Below, piece by piece: positions 42,325 to 50,853 of a DNA stretch of 64,000 bases. The notes below the pieces were generated by a model. That model ran no database searches. It saw only the letters and a program-made list of their open reading frames with translations, and had not been told where the DNA came from. The position numbers and the translations under genes were made by a program. Within the stretch, counting starts at the first letter, position 1; the number at the start of each line of letters is the position of its first letter. The stretch spans positions 1 through 64,000 of the forward strand of contig JBCCHF010000009.1 in NCBI GenBank assembly GCA_039028895.1, read 5' to 3'. This DNA comes from JAHDCJ01 sp039028895 (GTDB taxonomy: Bacteria > Bacteroidota > Bacteroidia > Chitinophagales > Saprospiraceae).

Positions 42325-44469
42325 CTAACTAATCATGCTCCACGACATTCTTAAATGCCCTGATGCTTCTAGGAAACGCCTGAGTGGATTATGATGTGGC
42401 TTCTTCAAATCGGGGTCATCCTCAAGTACCCTTGCTGCCAATTCGCGGGCTGTTGACAAGACCTGAGCATCCTTCACGAGGTCCGCAATTTTAAATTGAA
42501 GTAACCCACTTTGCTGCGTACCCTCAATATTCCCCGGACCGCGTAATTTCATGTCTACTTCGGCAATTTCAAATCCATTATTGGTGCGAACCATTGTTTC
42601 TATTCTTGTTTTACCATCTTTAGTCAACTTGAAGCTGGACATCAGGATGCAATAGGACTGATCACCGCCTCGGCCCACTCTGCCTCTAAGCTGGTGCAAT
42701 TGGGATAATCCGAATCGTTCTGTGTTTTCAATGATCATTACCGTCGCATTGGGTACATTTACGCCTACCTCGATAACGGTGGTTGCCACCATGATCTGTG
42801 TTTCCCCCTTAACGAAGCGTTGCATTTCATAGTCTTTGTCAGCGGCCTTCATTCTGCCGTGAACGACGCTGATCTGAAACTCCGGTTTAGGAAATTCGCG
42901 ACTGATAGATTCATAACCAGCCATAAGATTGTTGAGGTCTTCGAGTGCCTCAGCTTCTGATTCCTCGATGAGCGGGTATACGACATAGATCTGGCGACCC
43001 AGAGCAATTTGTTCTTTCATGAAACCAAATACCCTTAACCTGTTATTTTCTGTTTTATGGAGGGTGATAATCTCTTTCCTGCCTGGCGGTAACTCATCGA
43101 TAATTGAAATGTCGAGATCGCCATAAAGGGTCATGGAGAGGGTGCGCGGAATTGGGGTAGCCGTCATGACAAGAACGTGCGGTGGTAATATCTCGTCGGT
43201 TTCGGGGTGTTTGCCGCCTTTCTTCCAGAGACTGGCTCGTTGAGCAACCCCGAATCTATGTTGTTCATCAATTATTGAAATACCGAGGTTTTTGAACACT
43301 ACCCAGTCTTCAATAAGTGCGTGAGTCCCTACAAGGATGTGGATGTCACCCTGTTCGAGCAAGGCAAGTAACGTTTTACGTTTTTTTCCTTTTACAGATC
43401 CCGAAAGGAAACCGATATTGATGCCCATGCCTTTCACCATTTCGGTAAGCGACTGGTAGTGCTGCTGTGCCAAGATCTCTGTTGGCGCCATAAGGCTGGC
43501 CTGGAAATTATTGTCAAGGGCGATGAGCATAGTCATTAGGGCAACGATGGTTTTCCCACTGCCGACGTCACCCTGGAGGAGCCTGTTCATATGTTTGCCA
43601 TCACGCAGGTCGGCCCTGATTTCTTTCAAAACCCGCTTCTGGGCATTGGTCAGTTCAAAAGGTAATTTTTCTGAAAAGAAGGTGTTGAATTGTGTCCCTA
43701 CTGTTGCAAAGACATGCCCTTTCAGTGCTTTTTTCCTGTTATTGCGTGTTCGCAAAATTCGGAGTTGGAGGAAAAATAATTCTTCAAACTTTAATCGCTT
43801 TGAAGCTTCTTGAAGTGCCATTCTATCTCCAGGGAAATGGATATCGCGCAACGCTTTGCTCCTTGTCGGAAGACGCAGTTTTTCGAGAAAGTAGTTGGGA
43901 AGGGTTTCCTCGATTGGTATATCCTTAAGCTTATTGTGCAATACCAGCTGGATTTTTCTGAGGCCCTTGGTGTCGAGGCCTTTCCCGTCGAGTTTTCCTG
44001 TAGTGCTGTATACCGGATCGAGGTTGGGGGATTTTTTTGCCGCTCCGTCGGAAACGAGCTCCATCTCCGGGTGCACGATGCTCTTTTTGCCTTTAAAGGA
44101 GGAAATTCTTCCGTAAATTATATACTCCGAACCTACCTGAAGTGATTTTTCAAGCCAGGTAACGTGCTGAAACCAAACCAATTCAATCGAGCCGGTATCA
44201 TCTCTGAATTTTCCGGTTAATCTTCTTCTTCTGCCGCTTCCAAAACTATCAATTCGACGTAGAATACCTCTTAACTGCACGGCCTGGTCAGCTCCGCTAA
44301 GATCCCGTATTTTATGGAATTTCGTTTTATCGACATAACGAAATGGGAAATGCATGAGCAGATCTTTGAATGTAAAGACCGACAATTCCTTATTCAGCGT
44401 TTCAGCCCTTTTGGGGCCAACGCCTTTTAAGAATTCAATCTTAGTGTCCAGAGGGTTTTTCGAGGCCAT
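42325..44469 (-). CDS. recG: ATP-dependent DNA helicase RecG
   Basis: A 714-residue protein from the ATG at 44469; a longer ATG-less extension to 44529 is not supported. The N-terminal wedge region shows GVGPKRAETLNKELSVFTFKDLL, then the helicase core: QGDVGSGKT (Walker A), DEQHRFGV, TATPIPRTLSM, VVHGRMK, TTVIEVGVNVPNA and QLRGRVGRGGD. It reverses stalled replication forks and processes Holliday junctions. It is divergent from rbfA across 270 bp. Confidence 0.97.
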   Translation of the reverse strand: MASKNPLDTKIEFLKGVGPKRAETLNKELSVFTFKDLLMHFPFRYVDKTKFHKIRDLSGADQAVQLRGILRRIDSFGSGRRRRLTGKFRDDTGSIELVWFQHVTWLEKSLQVGSEYIIYGRISSFKGKKSIVHPEMELVSDGAAKKSPNLDPVYSTTGKLDGKGLDTKGLRKIQLVLHNKLKDIPIEETLPNYFLEKLRLPTRSKALRDIHFPGDRMALQEASKRLKFEELFFLQLRILRTRNNRKKALKGHVFATVGTQFNTFFSEKLPFELTNAQKRVLKEIRADLRDGKHMNRLLQGDVGSGKTIVALMTMLIALDNNFQASLMAPTEILAQQHYQSLTEMVKGMGINIGFLSGSVKGKKRKTLLALLEQGDIHILVGTHALIEDWVVFKNLGISIIDEQHRFGVAQRASLWKKGGKHPETDEILPPHVLVMTATPIPRTLSMTLYGDLDISIIDELPPGRKEIITLHKTENNRLRVFGFMKEQIALGRQIYVVYPLIEESEAEALEDLNNLMAGYESISREFPKPEFQISVVHGRMKAADKDYEMQRFVKGETQIMVATTVIEVGVNVPNATVMIIENTERFGLSQLHQLRGRVGRGGDQSYCILMSSFKLTKDGKTRIETMVRTNNGFEIAEVDMKLRGPGNIEGTQQSGLLQFKIADLVKDAQVLSTARELAARVLEDDPDLKKPHHNPLRRFLEASGHLRMSWSMIS

Positions 44470-44606
44470 TTTTTGCCAATTCAGACCAATTACAGCGGTG
44501 AAAACATTTAAATTATGGTGAAATGGCAAAATAATATAATTGTGTACTAATTAACTTGAAACTATTGAACTTTTTTTGCTTCAGTTTCCTTATCTTAAAC
44601 ATAGAT

Positions 44607-44633
44607 CGTAAGTCAATGGACATAGAACTTACG
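44607..44633. repeat. Inverted repeat between recG and rbfA
   Basis: CGTAAGT (44607-44613) and ACTTACG (44627-44633), a 7-bp inverted repeat with a 13-nt centre, in the divergent gap. It lies just upstream of the rbfA -7 element (44668). It could be an operator; no protein is implied. Confidence 0.35.
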
Positions 44634-44667
44634 AAGCAATAACGCAAAGAGCGAAATAAGAATTCCG

Positions 44668-44675
44668 TATCTTTG
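44668..44675 (+). promoter_or_regulatory. -7 element of rbfA
   Basis: TATCTTTG matches TAnnTTTG, 63 bp before the rbfA ATG. No TTG with 19-21 bp spacing is seen upstream, so a regulated or atypical promoter is possible. Confidence 0.5.
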
Positions 44676-44692
44676 CAACAGGGACATTTTTC

Positions 44693-44717
44693 AAGCCTTA
44701 TTTTTTCTTTAAGGCTT
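44693..44717 (+). promoter_or_regulatory. Hairpin in the rbfA leader
   Basis: AAGCCTTA (44693-44700) pairs with TAAGGCTT (44710-44717) around a T-rich 9-nt loop. It lies between the -7 element and the ATG, so it would be transcribed in the 5' leader. No T-run follows, so it is not a typical terminator. Confidence 0.5.
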
Positions 44718-44738
44718 ACCAATTAAAATATCCATAAG

Positions 44739-45134
44739 ATGGAATCAAAACGTCAGCTACAGTCTGCATCACTGATCCAAAGACAGGTATCAGAAGTATT
44801 GCAGCGGGAAGGACGCTATATGTATGGAGATGCACTCGTCACTGTAACCCGGGTCAAGGTAACTGCAGACCTCGGTCTGGCGAGGGTCTACCTGAGCATT
44901 TATAATACAAACAACAAAGAAGCCGTTCTCGAGGCTATTTTACACCATATTGACAGGATTAAGCAAGCACTGGCCGTCAGAATCAGGAAACACGTCAGGA
45001 GAGTGCCAGCTCTCGAATTTTTCCAGGATGATACGCTTGATGAAATGTACAAGCTAAACGAGATCTTTAACAAAATTGAAGCAGATCGTCAAAAGCTTGA
45101 AGCAGAAAAGAAACAGGACGAAGACAATGCCTGA
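44739..45134 (+). CDS. rbfA: Ribosome-binding factor A
   Basis: A 131-residue protein of the RbfA KH-like fold: SASLIQRQVSEVLQREGRY at the start, VTVTRVKVTADLGLARVYLSIY in the centre and VRIRKHVRRVPALEFFQDDT. The C-terminus is a charged helix (ADRQKLEAEKKQDED). It binds the 30S subunit and assists 16S rRNA maturation. It is 23 bp upstream of a LolC/E-like permease gene and likely co-transcribed with it. Confidence 0.96.
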   Translation: MESKRQLQSASLIQRQVSEVLQREGRYMYGDALVTVTRVKVTADLGLARVYLSIYNTNNKEAVLEAILHHIDRIKQALAVRIRKHVRRVPALEFFQDDTLDEMYKLNEIFNKIEADRQKLEAEKKQDEDNA

Positions 45135-45157
45135 AACAGGATTGCGTTTCATAATCA

Positions 45158-46384
45158 ATGAATCTGCCGCTTAAAATAGCCCGCCGTTATCTGTTCTCCA
45201 AGAAATCGACTAATGCCATAAATGTCATTTCCGGTATTTCTGTGTTTGGAATAGTTGTAGGTAGTGCCGCACTGATTCTCGTACTTTCCGTATTTAATGG
45301 ATTTGGAGATTTGATTAGTGGTCTATACAATGCCTTTAACCCGGATGTAAAGATTACAGCTGTGGAAGGCAAGGTATTTACACCTGATCCTGATAAGATG
45401 TTGTCGTTAAATGAGCTCAAGGGAGTTTATGCCATTTCTGAAACCCTTGAGGAAAACGCCATGTTCGATTATGATGGCAACAAAGACTTTGGGCGTATCA
45501 AAGGTGTAGACAACAACTTTGTTAAGGTGACGTCAGTTGATACTACGGTAATCAGGGGGCATTATGCACTCACCGTAGATGAGATAGAATATGCAGTAAT
45601 CGGACTTGGTATGGAAGGTAAGCTGGCCGTTAATATTGGAGATATGTTTACCCCACTCAAGGTTTATATGCCGAAACGGAAAAAAGTAACCGGCTTGCAG
45701 GATCCACTGAAAAGAGGCCTTCTGCGTCCTGCAGGAACCTATGCCATTCAAAATGACTTTGATGGTCAATATATCATCACTTCTTTAGCCTTTGCGAGAG
45801 AGATATTAAGTTATAATAACAATGAGGTCAGTTCATTGGAGATGAAACTACAGCCCGGGGCAGACTCCAGAAAAGTGATTAAGGCAATTAAAGAGATAAT
45901 GGGGGAGGATTTTGAAGTCAAGAACCGTTATCAGCAAGACGAAGCATTTTTCAAAATTATGAACATTGAAAAATGGATTGCCTATGTAATCCTCAGTTTT
46001 ACGCTTCTCCTTGTGGCATTTAATATGGTCGGGTCACTTTGGTTGCTGGTCATTGAAAAGAAACAGGATATTGCCATCCTAAAGTCGATGGGTGCCACGA
46101 GTCAGCTTGTCAGGAATATTTTCCTCAGTGAAGGTTTGTTGTTATCCCTTTTGGGTGTGGGTATAGGCTTTTTCATTGCTGTTTCTTTATGCCTATTACA
46201 ACAACGGTTTGGCTTGATCATGTTACAGAGTGGAGATTCCTTTCTGGTTGATGCTTACCCGGTTAGTATGAAGCTTCGCGATTTTATCCTGGTATTTGTA
46301 ACAGTCCTTGTTATTGGCTCAATTGCCTCATTACTTCCAGCTATGCGTGCTGCTCGGATTGAAGGGGTCGTCAGAGGAGAATAA
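45158..46384 (+). CDS. FtsX-like ABC transporter permease (LolC/LolE type)
   Basis: A 408-residue permease: a first span after IARRYLFSKKSTNAINVISG (the classic LolC/E N-terminus), a large periplasmic domain (residues 48-270), and three C-terminal spans (about 275-300, 320-345 and 370-395) with the FtsX-type sequence KQDIAILKSMGAT. Known for the family: it extracts lipoproteins from the inner membrane with an ATPase. No ATPase gene is adjacent. It follows rbfA with 23 bp between them. Confidence 0.93.
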   Translation: MNLPLKIARRYLFSKKSTNAINVISGISVFGIVVGSAALILVLSVFNGFGDLISGLYNAFNPDVKITAVEGKVFTPDPDKMLSLNELKGVYAISETLEENAMFDYDGNKDFGRIKGVDNNFVKVTSVDTTVIRGHYALTVDEIEYAVIGLGMEGKLAVNIGDMFTPLKVYMPKRKKVTGLQDPLKRGLLRPAGTYAIQNDFDGQYIITSLAFAREILSYNNNEVSSLEMKLQPGADSRKVIKAIKEIMGEDFEVKNRYQQDEAFFKIMNIEKWIAYVILSFTLLLVAFNMVGSLWLLVIEKKQDIAILKSMGATSQLVRNIFLSEGLLLSLLGVGIGFFIAVSLCLLQQRFGLIMLQSGDSFLVDAYPVSMKLRDFILVFVTVLVIGSIASLLPAMRAARIEGVVRGE

Positions 46385-46403
46385 GAGGCTTCAGGTTCCC
46401 TTT

Positions 46404-47507
46404 TTATTTAAGGAACGGGAGTTTTACGACTTCTGCTTTGAGTTGTTTGTTTCTTACGGCTATGTAAATCTCTGAACCAGGGCCGGATAGTTCTTTTTTG
46501 ACGTAGCCCATGCCGATTGCTTTACCTAGTGAAGGAGAGTGGGTGCCTGATGTTACCTTCCCGATGTTGTTGCTATTTTCATCAAAGATATCATAACCAT
46601 GTCTTGGAATGCCACGATCGATCATTTCAAATCCTACCAGTTTGCGGGTTACTCCTTCTGCTTTTTGTTGTTCGAATATTGGTTGTGAGTTGAAATGTCC
46701 TTTTTTGACTTTTGTGATCCATCCGAGACCGGCTTCGATAGGGGAGGTGGTATCATCGATATCATTCCCGTAAAGGGCATAGCCTTTTTCAAGACGAAGT
46801 GTATCACGGGCTCCTAATCCAGCTGGCTTAATGCCGTATTCGGCACCAACTTCCATTACGGCATCCCAAACTTTTACAGCTTCCTGGTTGTCAAGGTAGA
46901 TCTCAAATCCTCCGGATCCGGTATAGCCTGTAGCTGAAACGAGAACGTTATCAACTCCTGCAAATCGTCCTTTCTGGAAAGTGTAGTACTTCATGTTTTC
47001 CAGATTGATCTCAGTGAGTGGCTGCATTGCTTCCGCTGCTTTCGGGCCCTGGATAGCCAAAAGGGCTGACTTATCGGAAATATCGATGAGTTGTGTATCA
47101 AAAGTGTTATGTTGTTCTATCCAGTTCCAGTCTTTTTCGATGTTGGCGGCATTAACAACCAGCATGAAAGCCTGTTCGCCTACTGCACACATGTCTTCTG
47201 GCAGGCGATAGACTAGGAGGTCGTCTACGATGCCACCTGCCTTATTGGGCAAGCAAGAATATTGGGCATCTCCAATCTCAAGTTTTGAGGCATTATTGGA
47301 GGTGACCAATTGAACGAGATCAAGTGCCTCTTTTCCCCTTACAATAAACTCTCCCATATGTGAAACATCAAATACGCCAACGCTTTCCCTGACGGCGGAG
47401 TGCTCATCTTTAATTCCTGTATAAGAAATTGGCATGTTATAGCCTGCGAATTCTGCCATTTTTGCGCCAAGGGCGATATGTTTTGCTGTTAATGGTGTCT
47501 CTTTCAT
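46404..47507 (-). CDS. gcvT: Glycine cleavage system T protein (aminomethyltransferase)
   Basis: A 367-residue protein from the ATG at 47507 (MKETPLTAKH). GEFIVRGKEAL, CLPNKAGGIVDDLLVY, ATGYTGSGGFEIYL, LGARDTLRLEKGYALYGND and ITKVKKGHF match GcvT, with Asp in the LDD-like folate-binding region. It transfers the aminomethyl carbon of glycine to tetrahydrofolate. It is divergent from the lpxD-like gene; other gcv genes are not in the window. Confidence 0.96.
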   Translation of the reverse strand: MKETPLTAKHIALGAKMAEFAGYNMPISYTGIKDEHSAVRESVGVFDVSHMGEFIVRGKEALDLVQLVTSNNASKLEIGDAQYSCLPNKAGGIVDDLLVYRLPEDMCAVGEQAFMLVVNAANIEKDWNWIEQHNTFDTQLIDISDKSALLAIQGPKAAEAMQPLTEINLENMKYYTFQKGRFAGVDNVLVSATGYTGSGGFEIYLDNQEAVKVWDAVMEVGAEYGIKPAGLGARDTLRLEKGYALYGNDIDDTTSPIEAGLGWITKVKKGHFNSQPIFEQQKAEGVTRKLVGFEMIDRGIPRHGYDIFDENSNNIGKVTSGTHSPSLGKAIGMGYVKKELSGPGSEIYIAVRNKQLKAEVVKLPFLK

Positions 47508-47559
47508 ATTCAATATTTCGAGGTTAAGCGCTATTGATTTTTTTGCTCTGCAAAAGTAC

Positions 47560-48537
47560 ATGAAAGTTTCGATTAAGGACTATTTTGTGAGTATGAAGAT
47601 TCAAGATCCAATTCCTCTTACCGACCTTGCCCAATTTCTTGAAGCCGAGATAATTGGTGAACCTGATGTAATCGTTTACGGAATCAATGAAGTACACCGT
47701 GTAGAGCAAGGTGATATTACCTTTTGTGATGTACCTAAATATTTCAAAAAAGCCTTCCGTTCTATGGCTGCTGTAGTGATTGTGAATGAGCGGGTATTGG
47801 TGCCCAATGAGAAATCGCTGTTGCTCTGTGATGATCCATTCTCTGCATTTAATAAACTGATCCGAAAATTTAGGAATGTTGCTCCTTTGTCGGCTGCCAT
47901 CAGCAAGTCGGCCCATATTCATCCATCCGCGATTATTGAGCCCAATGTGGTCGTAGGGAACAATGTAAATATTGGGGCCTATGCTCATATCAAGGCCAAT
48001 GTGGTGATCCACGATAATTGTATGATCGGAGAGCGGACGATAATTCATTCTGGAACCACAATTGGTGCCGATGCCTTTTATTTTAAATCCCGAAAGGATG
48101 GTTTTGAAAAACTTGAAACCTGCGGTCGTGTCATCATTGGTGACCATGTAGAAATAGGGGCGTGTTGTACAATTGATAAGGGCGTTACTTCTGATACGAT
48201 TATCGGGAGCGGGACCAAAATTGATAACCAGGTACATATTGGCCATGGCGTGATCATAGGAGAAGAATGCTTAATAGCCGCCCAGGTTGGTATTGCCGGG
48301 AAATGCATTATTGGAAGACGGGTAAAATTATGGGGTCAGGTGGGTGTGGCCACAAGACTGAAGATTGGAGATGAGGCAGAAGTTTATGCACAATCAGGTG
48401 TATCGCGCGATTTGGAAGGGGGAAAGGCTTATTTTGGTTCTCCTGCTGTTGTGGCACAAGAATGGTTTAGTGATTACAGGGCGATGAAACGGACGCCTTA
48501 TGAGATATTGCGGATCTTGAAGATTTTGAAGAAGTAG
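47560..48537 (+). CDS. LpxD-like UDP-3-O-acylglucosamine N-acyltransferase
   Basis: A 325-residue left-handed beta-helix acyltransferase. An N-terminal LpxD-like uridine domain (ITFCDVPKYFKKAF) is followed by hexapeptide repeats from about residue 110 (HIHPSAIIEPNVVVGNNVNIGAYA) and the catalytic-His segment VHIGHGVIIGEECLIAAQVGIAG. It should add a 3-hydroxyacyl chain to a UDP-GlcN derivative for lipid A. It has no lpxA, lpxC or fabZ neighbours, so it may be a second, LpxD-type paralogue. The start could also be the Met at 47593. Confidence 0.85.
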   Translation: MKVSIKDYFVSMKIQDPIPLTDLAQFLEAEIIGEPDVIVYGINEVHRVEQGDITFCDVPKYFKKAFRSMAAVVIVNERVLVPNEKSLLLCDDPFSAFNKLIRKFRNVAPLSAAISKSAHIHPSAIIEPNVVVGNNVNIGAYAHIKANVVIHDNCMIGERTIIHSGTTIGADAFYFKSRKDGFEKLETCGRVIIGDHVEIGACCTIDKGVTSDTIIGSGTKIDNQVHIGHGVIIGEECLIAAQVGIAGKCIIGRRVKLWGQVGVATRLKIGDEAEVYAQSGVSRDLEGGKAYFGSPAVVAQEWFSDYRAMKRTPYEILRILKILKK

Positions 48538-48557
48538 CGTTTAAAGGTAAATCAGAA

Positions 48558-49160
48558 CTAAAAAAGTTTGCCTTGTTCTGCTATTGGTAATAGTCTGAAT
48601 GACATACGGTGATGTTTTGTGGGGCCATGTTGACGGATTGCCTCGCGATGGGCAGCTGTGGGATATCCTTTGTTGCTGTCCCAATGATATTGTGGAAAGT
48701 CTTTGTGGATCTTTTCCATATACTCGTCCCGATAGGTTTTGGCGAGTACTGATGCTGCTGCTATTGACAAGTATTTTCCATCTCCCTTTATAATGCAGTG
48801 GTGTGGAATACCTTCATAAGGATTAAATCGATGGCCATCGATGAGGAGGCTTTCAGGTCTTTGCTCCAATTGGTCGATGGCGCGGTGCATGGCCAGGAAT
48901 GATGCGTTTAAAATATTGACTTTATCAATCTCTTTAGGCCATACCATTGATACTGCCCAAGCAATGGCTTTCTCTTTAATTATGGGTTGCAACTGCATCC
49001 TTTGATTTTCTGTAAGTTGCTTTGAATCGTTAAGCACTGGATGGCTGAAATCAAGGGGAAGAATCACTGCAGCAGCGCAAACCGGGCCTGCCAGGCAGCC
49101 TCTGCCAGCTTCATCACAACCTGCTTCGGTAAGGTTTTTGTTAAAAAAAGGTAGCAACAT
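48558..49160 (-). CDS. rnhB: Ribonuclease HII
   Basis: A 200-residue RNase HII. EAGCDEAGRGCLAGPVCAAAV carries the first catalytic Asp-Glu pair, LIDGHRFNP the third acidic residue, and AAASVLAKTYRDEYM the fourth Asp further on, with HWDSNKGYPTAAHREAI as the late conserved motif. It removes ribonucleotides from DNA-RNA hybrids. It is convergent with the lpxD-like gene and divergent from the TPR gene (39 bp). Confidence 0.96.
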   Translation of the reverse strand: MLLPFFNKNLTEAGCDEAGRGCLAGPVCAAAVILPLDFSHPVLNDSKQLTENQRMQLQPIIKEKAIAWAVSMVWPKEIDKVNILNASFLAMHRAIDQLEQRPESLLIDGHRFNPYEGIPHHCIIKGDGKYLSIAAASVLAKTYRDEYMEKIHKDFPQYHWDSNKGYPTAAHREAIRQHGPTKHHRMSFRLLPIAEQGKLF

Positions 49161-49199
49161 TTTTCTGATCTGAAATAAAAAATCAACTAAATTTAGGAA

Positions 49200-50387
49200 A
49201 TGTACCGCTTGTTACGCCAAATCGGGTTACTTCTTTTTTCCTGTTTTGCTTTTGTGAGCTTCGGGCAAAACATTGATTATACCTACTACAAGTCAGGAAT
49301 AAAAGCCAAAAGTCAGAGTGATTTTGAAACAGCGATTGATGATTTTTCCACCTTTATTAAAGAATTTCCAGAACACGCAAAAGCTTATTATTTCAGAGGA
49401 TATTGTTACCTCTACAATGGCGATCATAAAGAGGCTGTAACGGATTTCAAGAAATATGTCGAGTTAGAGCCTAAAAATGTAGAAGCCTCTTATTCTTTGG
49501 GGAAGGCTTTTTATGAGATGGGGAGTTACGAAGAGGCTGAGCGTAGTTTTTCACGTGCACTTGATCTTAATCCAAGGCATTTAAAGTCTATCAATGATCG
49601 TGGCATGGCCAAGTGTATGCAGGATGATTTCTATAGTGCCCTGGAAGATTTTTATCTGGCGATTTCTATCGATTCCACTTTTGCCATGGCTTATTGTAAT
49701 GCAGGGGCAGCCCGTTATTTTAGCCAAGATATCGCCCGACCGGTTAAAAAAGACTTGCTCATTGCCAGGGACTGGTTTGATAAGGCCATAAAGGTCGAGC
49801 CCAGACTGTATTTGGCCCATTATAATAGGGCTGCGGTAAATTTCTTTCTTGAAGAATTTGAGATGGCCATCGAAGACCTCAATCAGACAATAAGAATATA
49901 CCCAACCAATCCAATGGCCTATTTTTACCTTGGAGTTGTTTATGGAGAAATGGGTAATGCCGCTCGTGCTATTGCCGAATTCCAAAAGGCGCTTAAGTTG
50001 GATCCATCGCTAAATTATGCTTATGAAGAGACCGGGCATTTGTATAGAATGATTGGTAATTATCCCAAGGCACTCGAAAGTTATTACCAGGCCAAAAGAG
50101 CAAATCCTGAAGTTTCGAAGATGTACCTCGGGCTTATGGAGTTTGAGATTGCACGTGTGTATGCTTTGATGAAGGATTCTGGTTCAATGTATTCTGCCTT
50201 GAAAGCCGCACAAAAGCATGAAGTCTTCAAAGACCGAAAAGTGTACCAAACCTTTCTTGGTAATAAAGAATTTAAGCCTTTCCGGCACGAAAAGCCCTTC
50301 CAAAACCTTTCAAAATCACTCTCCAAAATCAAAAAAGAGAATAAATTTCTGATCGCTGAACTCCGGTGGTTTCGCATGAGAAATTAA
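49200..50387 (+). CDS. Secreted/periplasmic TPR-repeat protein
   Basis: A 395-residue protein with a signal peptide (cut near VSFGQ) followed by about eight TPR units from residue 25 to 340 (KAYYFRGYCYLYNGDHKEAV, ASYSLGKAFYEMGSYEEAE, MAYFYLGVVYGEMGNAARAI and others). TPR proteins mediate protein contacts; the partner is unknown. It has no enzymatic domain. A basic C-terminal stretch (residues 370-395) follows. Confidence 0.9.
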   Translation: MYRLLRQIGLLLFSCFAFVSFGQNIDYTYYKSGIKAKSQSDFETAIDDFSTFIKEFPEHAKAYYFRGYCYLYNGDHKEAVTDFKKYVELEPKNVEASYSLGKAFYEMGSYEEAERSFSRALDLNPRHLKSINDRGMAKCMQDDFYSALEDFYLAISIDSTFAMAYCNAGAARYFSQDIARPVKKDLLIARDWFDKAIKVEPRLYLAHYNRAAVNFFLEEFEMAIEDLNQTIRIYPTNPMAYFYLGVVYGEMGNAARAIAEFQKALKLDPSLNYAYEETGHLYRMIGNYPKALESYYQAKRANPEVSKMYLGLMEFEIARVYALMKDSGSMYSALKAAQKHEVFKDRKVYQTFLGNKEFKPFRHEKPFQNLSKSLSKIKKENKFLIAELRWFRMRN

Positions 50388-50409
50388 GGTTCAACGTATT
50401 TTTAAGTTA

Positions 50410-50470
50410 TAAAACGTAAAAAATAGTTGTATGGCTGAAAAAAACGTTTTATGTTTGTGTTGTAAAACGT
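50410..50470. promoter_or_regulatory. BlaI-type operator: three TAAAACGT half-sites
   Basis: TAAAACGT at 50410-50417, its inverse ACGTTTTA at 50444-50451, and TAAAACGT at 50463-50470. The second and third form an 8-bp inverted repeat with an 11-bp centre that covers the -7 element of the promoter 50427-50457. This arrangement fits autorepression by the BlaI-family regulator encoded at 50476. Confidence 0.7.
50427..50457 (+). promoter_or_regulatory. blaI-M56 promoter, TTG-N20-TATGTTTG
   Basis: TTG (50427-50429), a 20-bp spacer, then TATGTTTG (50450-50457), a good Bacteroidota promoter. It starts 49 bp before the ATG at 50476 and its -7 box overlaps the operator arm ACGTTTTA. Confidence 0.75.
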
Positions 50471-50475
50471 AATTC

Positions 50476-50853
50476 ATGAAGCGACTGACCAAAGCAGAAG
50501 AACAGGTAATGCAGATCATTTGGGATCTCGAAAGATGTACCGTAAGAGATATTATTGAGCAACTCGGAGACCCTAATACTCCTCATAGCACGATTTCTTC
50601 CATCGTAAGGATCCTTGATAAAAAGGGATTTCTCGGGCATAAAGCCTATGGAAGGACCTATGAATATTTTCCGCAAATATCTAAAGAAGATTATTCAAGT
50701 CAGAGTCTGAAGAGTTTTGCAAAAGATTACTTCGATGGTTCTGTAAAGCGAATGGTTTCATTTCTGGTACAGGAAAATGATATGGACCTGAAGGAATTAT
50801 CAGATATCATGAATCAATTGGAATCATCAGATAATAAACAGAATAATGAATAG
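50476..50853 (+). CDS. BlaI/MecI/CopY-family transcriptional repressor
   Basis: A 125-residue protein: winged-helix domain (residues 1-75; LTKAEEQVMQIIWDLERCTVRDIIEQL and HSTISSIVRILDKKGF) and a C-terminal dimerisation helix region. Known for the family: it represses its own operon and is cleaved after a signal from a BlaR/MecR membrane protease. The downstream gene encodes an M56 peptidase and overlaps by 8 bp, and a matching operator precedes it. The regulated target may be only this operon, since no beta-lactamase gene is present. Confidence 0.93.
   Translation: MKRLTKAEEQVMQIIWDLERCTVRDIIEQLGDPNTPHSTISSIVRILDKKGFLGHKAYGRTYEYFPQISKEDYSSQSLKSFAKDYFDGSVKRMVSFLVQENDMDLKELSDIMNQLESSDNKQNNE

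Noticed and set aside
47524..48246. 240-codon minus-strand frame opposite the lpxD-like gene
   Set aside because: The plus-strand gene is a clear hexapeptide-repeat acyltransferase. The opposite frame only mirrors its repeats.
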